Source of the DNA: Chloroflexota bacterium
GTDB taxonomy: Bacteria > Chloroflexota > Anaerolineae > Aggregatilineales > UBA3940
Length of the DNA: 11,604 nt
Direction of reading: 5' to 3'
Assembly (NCBI GenBank): GCA_011051745.1
Contig: DRKO01000442.1
Coordinates: forward strand, 1 to 11,604
The position numbers and the translations under genes were made by a program. Below, piece after piece: positions 7,655 to 11,604 of this stretch. The notes beneath the pieces are model-generated. The model made no database searches and was not told the DNA's origin. It worked only from the letters and a program-made list of their open reading frames with translations. The stretch's first letter is position 1, and each line of letters begins with the position of its first letter.

Positions 7655-9001
7655 TCAGGATGTCATCCGTTCGGCTTCCACGCGAAGCAGTTCGAGACGC
7701 CGGGCGGCCTCCTCGTTTCCGGCCTCACGGAGTTGCACGGCCAGATCGCCCATCAGGTGAACCACCTGTTCGTTGATCTCCGAACGGCGATTACGCAGGG
7801 CTTCAAGCGATTCGTCCTCCGATTCGATAGACAGCAACTCGTTGATCAGGCGAATCTCAGGCGGAGCCGATTCCTGGATCAGATTTAAGACCTCGTCTCG
7901 AATCTCGCGCAGGCGGTTAGCGGCCTCCACATTCCCCGAACGGCGGGCTTCTTCCAGATTGGCAAGCAGCACCTGAAGGAACATGTCATCAATACGATCC
8001 AGATTAGATCGTATTGCCTCCCGCACGTCGTGCGCCTGCAACAGCATTCGGAGCGTGTCAACGGCGCGCTGGATGAGGGCACGTTGCTGCCGTTCGAACT
8101 CCTCGTTGATCGCCAGAACACGCTCGCGCATGGCCGCCAGCCGCTCACGCTCCTCATCGGTCTGGGCGTTGTTCACACGGTCGGTGATCAACTGGAAGGT
8201 GACGTAGTCCAGAAGGGGTTGCCCCAGCGTCGCCAGAGCGTCCACCTTGGAGGGATTGTCGGCGGCCCTGACCAGCAAATCCACGAAGCTCTCTCGCGAT
8301 ATTTCTTTCCCCAGAGCCTCAAGCTCACGGCTGGCTTCTATGAGGGCCTCCTGCTGGGCCTGAAGCGCCTGCCCCACCTCCGTCGTTTCCATCAGATGCT
8401 TGCGCACATTTAAGAGCCGCAGGGCCTTGCGACTCTCACCGGCCTGGCTGGCGGCTTGCGCGGCTGCCGTCAGCAGTTCGAGGAAGCCGATGTCGAACAG
8501 GTCCTGATTTTCGGCGAGCAACTGCTCGCGCCGCTCCGCGTCCGCCTCAGCCAGTTCATTCACCAGCTCCACCTTGCGGCGTTCGGCTTCGAGCATCTCT
8601 TTTGTGATACCATCCGCTTCCAGCACCTGATCGATCAATCCCTGCAGAGTAAGAGCCGTCTTGGGCTGAAGAAGGTATCCCTTCGGAGCGTCTTCCGGCA
8701 ACGAGCGCATGATGGCATTGGTCATGTCACCGATTATCTTTTCCTGCTCGGCTTTCTGAAGCCCCAGTTCCATCGGCACATAGACAATGACCAGGGGTTT
8801 GGAGGGATCATGATACAGCAGGGGGGTAGCAACCACCCCCTGATAACCACAGTGAGGACAGGTAATTAGGTTAATGCGCCCGCTCAGAAGTCGCTCTTTG
8901 GCGGTGGGGTCACGCCCAACGTCAATGATCTGTTCTAAAATGGCGTTAAAGGGACGCTGGCAGGCAGGGCAGGTAATGGTTGTTGAAGCTGGTCTTACCA
9001 T
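7655..9001 (-). CDS. CpXC-domain zinc-ribbon protein with long helical C-terminus
   Basis: A 448-residue soluble protein. Residues ~8-76 form a CpXC-type zinc ribbon: CPAC (11-14) and CPHC (48-51) supply four cysteine ligands around IINVG-like and RINLITCP strands, followed by a hydrophobic VIVYVP strand (71-76). The rest (~80-448) is charged, almost entirely helical and coiled-coil-like, with no membrane segment. A recurring helix-pair unit is visible, with pivots at about residues 188, 280, 356 and 428 (for example GNVEAANRLREIR and GNEEAARRLELLR). The biochemical function of CpXC proteins is not established; a structural, binding or protein-quality role would be a guess. The start ATG is preceded by AAAGGA at about 12 nt. 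It is convergent with the PBP-like gene (23 nt between stops) and downstream of the histidine kinase on the same strand. Confidence 0.82.
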   Translation of the reverse strand: MVRPASTTITCPACQRPFNAILEQIIDVGRDPTAKERLLSGRINLITCPHCGYQGVVATPLLYHDPSKPLVIVYVPMELGLQKAEQEKIIGDMTNAIMRSLPEDAPKGYLLQPKTALTLQGLIDQVLEADGITKEMLEAERRKVELVNELAEADAERREQLLAENQDLFDIGFLELLTAAAQAASQAGESRKALRLLNVRKHLMETTEVGQALQAQQEALIEASRELEALGKEISRESFVDLLVRAADNPSKVDALATLGQPLLDYVTFQLITDRVNNAQTDEERERLAAMRERVLAINEEFERQQRALIQRAVDTLRMLLQAHDVREAIRSNLDRIDDMFLQVLLANLEEARRSGNVEAANRLREIRDEVLNLIQESAPPEIRLINELLSIESEDESLEALRNRRSEINEQVVHLMGDLAVQLREAGNEEAARRLELLRVEAERMTS

Positions 9002-9136
9002 CTATTAGCAAATTCCTTTCGTAATACTCTTGACCTACTTCGCCTGACGGCGAGCAATTCAGCTCAGCAATGTGAAACAGCGAAAGAATTCCGGCGAAAT
9101 TCCTGATAAGCGGGGTGCTCTGAATTGTGAGGCACG

Positions 9137-9145
9137 ATTGTAACA
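9137..9145 (-). promoter_or_regulatory. Possible extended -10 promoter for the CpXC gene
   Basis: On the minus strand TGTTACAAT forms an extended -10 (TGn + TACAAT) with no convincing -35. It would start transcription near 9130 and leave a leader of about 130 nt before the CpXC ATG. It lies immediately after the histidine kinase stop. The leader contains a small hairpin (CGCC-TGAC-GGCG, 9041-9052) and no ORF that I would support. Evidence is motif match only. Confidence 0.35.
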
Positions 9146-9151
9146 CGTCCC

Positions 9152-10717
9152 TCAATCCTGGGACAGAGGCAACGTGAATGTGAAAGTCGTTCCCTTGCCC
9201 GGCTCGCTCTCCACCCAGATCGTCCCTCCGTGCGCCTCAATGATGGAGCGGACGATGTACAGGCCCAGTCCGGCCCCCTGTGTTTCCCTCGTCAGAGCGT
9301 TATCCACACGATAGAAGCGCTCAAAGATCAATTCCTGCTGCTCAGGCGAAAGCCCGATCCCCTCATCGCTGACCGAAACCTGTATCGCGTTATCGAGTAC
9401 CTCGCCAGTGATGGTGATCTGGCCGCCGTCCGGGGAGTACTTGATCGCGTTGCTGAGCAGGTTGGAGAGCACCTGCTCCAGACGCTGCTCATCCCCCTGA
9501 ATGACGGGGAAATCGGGCGGGAACGAGGTCACAATCGTATGGGCAGCACTCTGAGTGCGGAACTTATCCGCGACTTTCCGGGCCAGCTCGTCAAACTGCA
9601 AAGAGGAAAACTTCAGCTTGAGCGTGCCTGCCTGCAGGCGGGTTACGTCCAGCAGGTTGTCAATCAACTGGGCGAGCTTGTCGGCCTCTTCCTCAATCAC
9701 CTGTAGCCCGTTCAATACCGTTTCGCGATCCCACTCGACATCTTCACGGCGCAGAGTGCTGGCATAGCCTTTGATGAGCGAGACAGGGGTTTTTAGCTCG
9801 TGCGAGATCACCGAGATAAAGGTGCTCTTGGCCCGCTCGGCCTCCTTGAACTTGGTGATGTCGCGCACGTTGGCGATGATGTTCCTCAGGCGGCCCTGCT
9901 CGTCAAAGAGAGGCGCGTATGTAATCCCGACGCTGAGCGTCGAGCCGCTGGTGTGCAGAAGGTCTCCTTCCACATAGAGAACACTGTGCTCGCTGAGCGG
10001 CCACCCTCCGGCGACGGCCTCCTCCAGGCTCAAGCCCGGCTCACGGCGTGCCCAGCGGATCACCTCGTCGTGCTGGCGTCCTCTGGCTTTCTCCACCGGC
10101 CAGCCCGTCATACGAGCGAGGGCCAGATTGATGCTCTCGATCGTCTTGTCGGGCTTCAGGATCATGATCCCGTCGGCGCTGTGCCGCAGGATCGCATCCA
10201 GACGCTGCTTCTCCGTAGAGACCCGCTCGTAGAGGCGGGCGTTGTGCACGGCGATAGCGGCCTGATCGGCAAAGCTCTGGAGGATACGCACCTCGTTCCG
10301 CGAAAACCCGCCCCCCTGCGAACGGAAGATATACACCACCCCAACCAGTTCATCCCCGATCGCCATCGGGAGGGCGATCACCTGTCGAAGCCCCATTCCG
10401 GCAGCGCGGGCGACGAGCTGCATCTTGCGGTTCAGCTCCGGGATACTGAAGCTCGCCGGATCATCGCGGGGGATATCGGTCAGGAGGGGCGCGAAAAAGT
10501 GCAACAGGGCCGGCTGGATGCCGTAGCTGGCCCGCACATTAAACGTGCCCCCTTCAGGATCAAAGAGGGCGATGAGGCCAGCCTTGCCGTTCAGCATCTC
10601 TGTCGCCGAGCGCAGGATGCGGCGCAGCACTTCGTTCAGACTCAGTTCCGAAGTCAGCGCCCGCGAGATATCGAGGAGGTAGTCCCGTTGCCTGATAAGA
10701 TATTCGTAGTCAAGCAT
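9152..10717 (-). CDS. Soluble GAF-PAS sensor histidine kinase
   Basis: A 521-residue cytosolic two-component kinase. Domains in order: GAF (~15-165, between SRALTSELSLNEVL and SFADQAAIAVHNARLYERV), PAS (~170-292, ending in NVRDITKFKEAERAK), HisKA dimerisation/phosphoacceptor domain (~296-365) and HATPase_c (~405-519). The H-box SVISHELKTP carries phosphoacceptor His306. ATP-lid motifs are all present: N-box NLLSNAIKYS (419-428), G1 DEGIGLS (451-457), F-box FERFYR (465-470) and G2 GAGLGLYI (481-488), so it should be active. There is no membrane segment or signal peptide, so it senses a cytosolic or diffusible cue through GAF and/or PAS; the ligand is unknown. No response regulator is encoded alongside, making it an orphan within this window. 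The start is supported by a promoter that ends six bases before the ATG. Confidence 0.93.
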   Translation of the reverse strand: MLDYEYLIRQRDYLLDISRALTSELSLNEVLRRILRSATEMLNGKAGLIALFDPEGGTFNVRASYGIQPALLHFFAPLLTDIPRDDPASFSIPELNRKMQLVARAAGMGLRQVIALPMAIGDELVGVVYIFRSQGGGFSRNEVRILQSFADQAAIAVHNARLYERVSTEKQRLDAILRHSADGIMILKPDKTIESINLALARMTGWPVEKARGRQHDEVIRWARREPGLSLEEAVAGGWPLSEHSVLYVEGDLLHTSGSTLSVGITYAPLFDEQGRLRNIIANVRDITKFKEAERAKSTFISVISHELKTPVSLIKGYASTLRREDVEWDRETVLNGLQVIEEEADKLAQLIDNLLDVTRLQAGTLKLKFSSLQFDELARKVADKFRTQSAAHTIVTSFPPDFPVIQGDEQRLEQVLSNLLSNAIKYSPDGGQITITGEVLDNAIQVSVSDEGIGLSPEQQELIFERFYRVDNALTRETQGAGLGLYIVRSIIEAHGGTIWVESEPGKGTTFTFTLPLSQD

Positions 10718-10723
10718 ACTTTG

Positions 10724-10732
10724 ATTGTAGCA
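10724..10732 (-). promoter_or_regulatory. Extended -10 promoter giving a leaderless histidine kinase mRNA
   Basis: On the minus strand TGCTACAAT (TGn + TACAAT) is followed by only six bases, CAAAGT, before the ATG at 10717. A transcript started about 7 nt after the -10 would begin at or next to the start codon, and no Shine-Dalgarno-like sequence stands at a useful distance. A weak TTATCC lies 19 bp upstream of the -10 as a possible -35. The placement parallels the TATAAT in front of the FhaA-like gene. Confidence 0.55.
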
Positions 10733-10802
10733 TACTTGCCATGGCGCAGGATAAGAATTATTACAGAATCCCCCTGGCCCCGGCGAAGGCCCTCAGGCAG
10801 CG

Positions 10803-10833
10803 AAAGGGGACGCCAGTCGGAGGCGTCCCCTTT
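10803..10833 (-). terminator. Rho-independent terminator after the aminotransferase gene
   Basis: A perfect 12-bp inverted repeat, AAAGGGGACGCC (10803-10814) and GGCGTCCCCTTT (10822-10833), encloses a 7-nt loop. It begins 26 nt downstream of the aminotransferase stop codon on the minus strand. The stem is GC-rich and ends in only three T residues, so the U tract is short. The A/T ends make it symmetrical, so it could stop transcription in both directions. It insulates the downstream histidine kinase promoter. Confidence 0.75.
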
Positions 10834-10859
10834 GTAGCGTCATGCCAGTGCCAACCGGC

Positions 10860-11603
10860 TCAGGCCTGAGTCAGAAGGGTCGCCTCAACGGCCTTCAGCG
10901 CATCCTCAAAGATACGCAGAGCCTCATCCGCTATCGCCCGATCGATCATCAGAGGGGGCATCAGGCGGATGACACTCTCACCAGCCCCCAGCAGCAGGAG
11001 CCCCTTTTCAAAGGCAGCTTCCACGATCTGATCGCGCAGATCATGGGCCGGGGCGCGAGTCTCCCGATCCTCCACGATCTCGATGCCGATCATCAACCCT
11101 TTGCCACGCACCTGACCGATGAGCGGGTGATGCTTCTCCATCTCCCGCAGGGCGTTCATCAGATACTCGCCCATACGGGCTGCGTTTTCCATGTAGCCGT
11201 TCTCGATCAGGCGCAGAGTCGCGAGGGCGGCAGCGCAGGAAACAGGGTTCCCGCCAAAAGTGCTGCCATGCGCACCCGGAAGCCATGTCATAAGGCTCTT
11301 GCGGGCTATCATCGCGCCAAGCGGCATCCCGCTGGCAAGCCCTTTGGCCGAGGTTACGATGTCAGGCTCAACCCCGAAGTGCTCGATGGCCCACCATTTG
11401 CCGGTTCGCCCGATGCCACTCTGCACTTCATCTGCGATCAGGAGGATGCCGTAGCGATCGCACAAATCGCGCAGGGCGGGGAAGAAGCCCGGCGGAGGGA
11501 CCACATAACCCCCTTCACCCAGGATCGGCTCCACGAAAATACCGGCTACATCATCAGCCGGGACGGAACTGGCGAAAAGAGTGTTCTCGATGTAATTGAC
11601 GAC
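10860..11603 (-). CDS. Class III PLP-dependent aminotransferase (5' partial)
   Basis: The frame is open to the right edge; 247 C-terminal residues are visible (residue 1 = codon at 11603), about half of the usual 430-450. The enzyme transfers an amino group between an omega- or alpha-amino acid and a keto acid using pyridoxal phosphate. Visible landmarks are GIFVEPILGEGGYVVPP, LLIADEVQSGIGRTGKWW with the Asp that contacts the PLP pyridine nitrogen (residue 58), TSAKGLASGMPLGA with the PLP-binding Lys (residue 87), and HGSTFGGNPVSCAAALAT, then a C-terminal domain with VRGKGLMIGIE. The family includes 4-aminobutyrate, ornithine/acetylornithine and broad-substrate aminotransferases and racemases of thermophilic archaea; the substrate cannot be settled from this half. 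An internal GTG at 11534 is not the real start, because conserved family sequence continues upstream of it. Confidence 0.92.
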   Translation of the reverse strand, partial: VVNYIENTLFASSVPADDVAGIFVEPILGEGGYVVPPPGFFPALRDLCDRYGILLIADEVQSGIGRTGKWWAIEHFGVEPDIVTSAKGLASGMPLGAMIARKSLMTWLPGAHGSTFGGNPVSCAAALATLRLIENGYMENAARMGEYLMNALREMEKHHPLIGQVRGKGLMIGIEIVEDRETRAPAHDLRDQIVEAAFEKGLLLLGAGESVIRLMPPLMIDRAIADEALRIFEDALKAVEATLLTQA

Positions 11604-11604
11604 C

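Noticed and set aside
7627..7659. Inverted repeat CCTGACC / GGTCAGG spanning the two convergent stop codons, a possible bidirectional terminator.
   Set aside because: The stem is only 7 bp with a 19-nt loop and no T tract on either strand; both arms contain stop codons, which makes a chance match plausible.
8946..9155. Small 69-residue minus-strand ORF across the CpXC leader.
   Set aside because: It overlaps the start of the CpXC gene in another frame, has no ribosome site and no recognisable composition or motif.
9800..10837. 345-codon plus-strand frame opposite the histidine kinase.
   Set aside because: It has no recognisable domain and lies antisense to a kinase with every motif intact.

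Overview
The window (GC-rich, dense, gaps of at most about 150 bp) looks like a chromosomal segment of a Chloroflexota bacterium, possibly Anaerolineae-like. That assignment is inference. It rests on an actinobacteria-style FhaA/FhaB/RodA/PbpA cluster, a CpXC zinc-ribbon protein, a soluble GAF-PAS histidine kinase, an archaeal-looking MTA phosphorylase with a C-terminal CxC, and promoters that sit directly on start codons. I see no mobile element, CRISPR array, tRNA, rRNA or prophage signal.

Layout. Positions 2-2635 (+) hold the 3' part of a large membrane protein that fuses an amino-acid-permease (APC) half, two universal-stress-protein (USP) domains and a DUF389 membrane domain. A promoter with a perfect TATAAT at 2705-2710 then drives a tight five-gene operon (2720-7631, +): FhaA-like (DUF3662 + FHA), FhaB-like (TM + FHA), S-methyl-5'-thioadenosine phosphorylase, a SEDS glycosyltransferase (FtsW/RodA), and a class B penicillin-binding-protein-like protein. 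Gaps are 6, 23 and 6 nt, followed by a 4-nt ATGA overlap. Converging on it from the minus strand are a CpXC zinc-ribbon/helical-repeat protein (7655-9001), a GAF-PAS-HisKA-HATPase sensor kinase (9152-10717) and the 3' part of a class III aminotransferase (10860-11603). The last two are separated by a 12-bp perfect terminator hairpin.

How the genes may work together. In actinobacteria the fhaA-fhaB-pstP-rodA-pbpA-pknA-pknB cluster couples Ser/Thr phosphorylation to wall elongation. Here the FHA readers and the SEDS/PBP pair are kept. An MTA phosphorylase occupies the phosphatase position and no kinase follows. The main observation is that the PBP-like protein has lost all three transpeptidase motifs (SxxK to TxxQ, SxN to AxP, KTG to HSG), while its SEDS partner keeps its conserved motifs. 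This suggests a pseudo-transpeptidase acting as a non-catalytic SEDS partner. Secondary observations are two probable leaderless promoters, the APC-USP-USP-DUF389 fusion, and a repeated helical unit in the CpXC protein.
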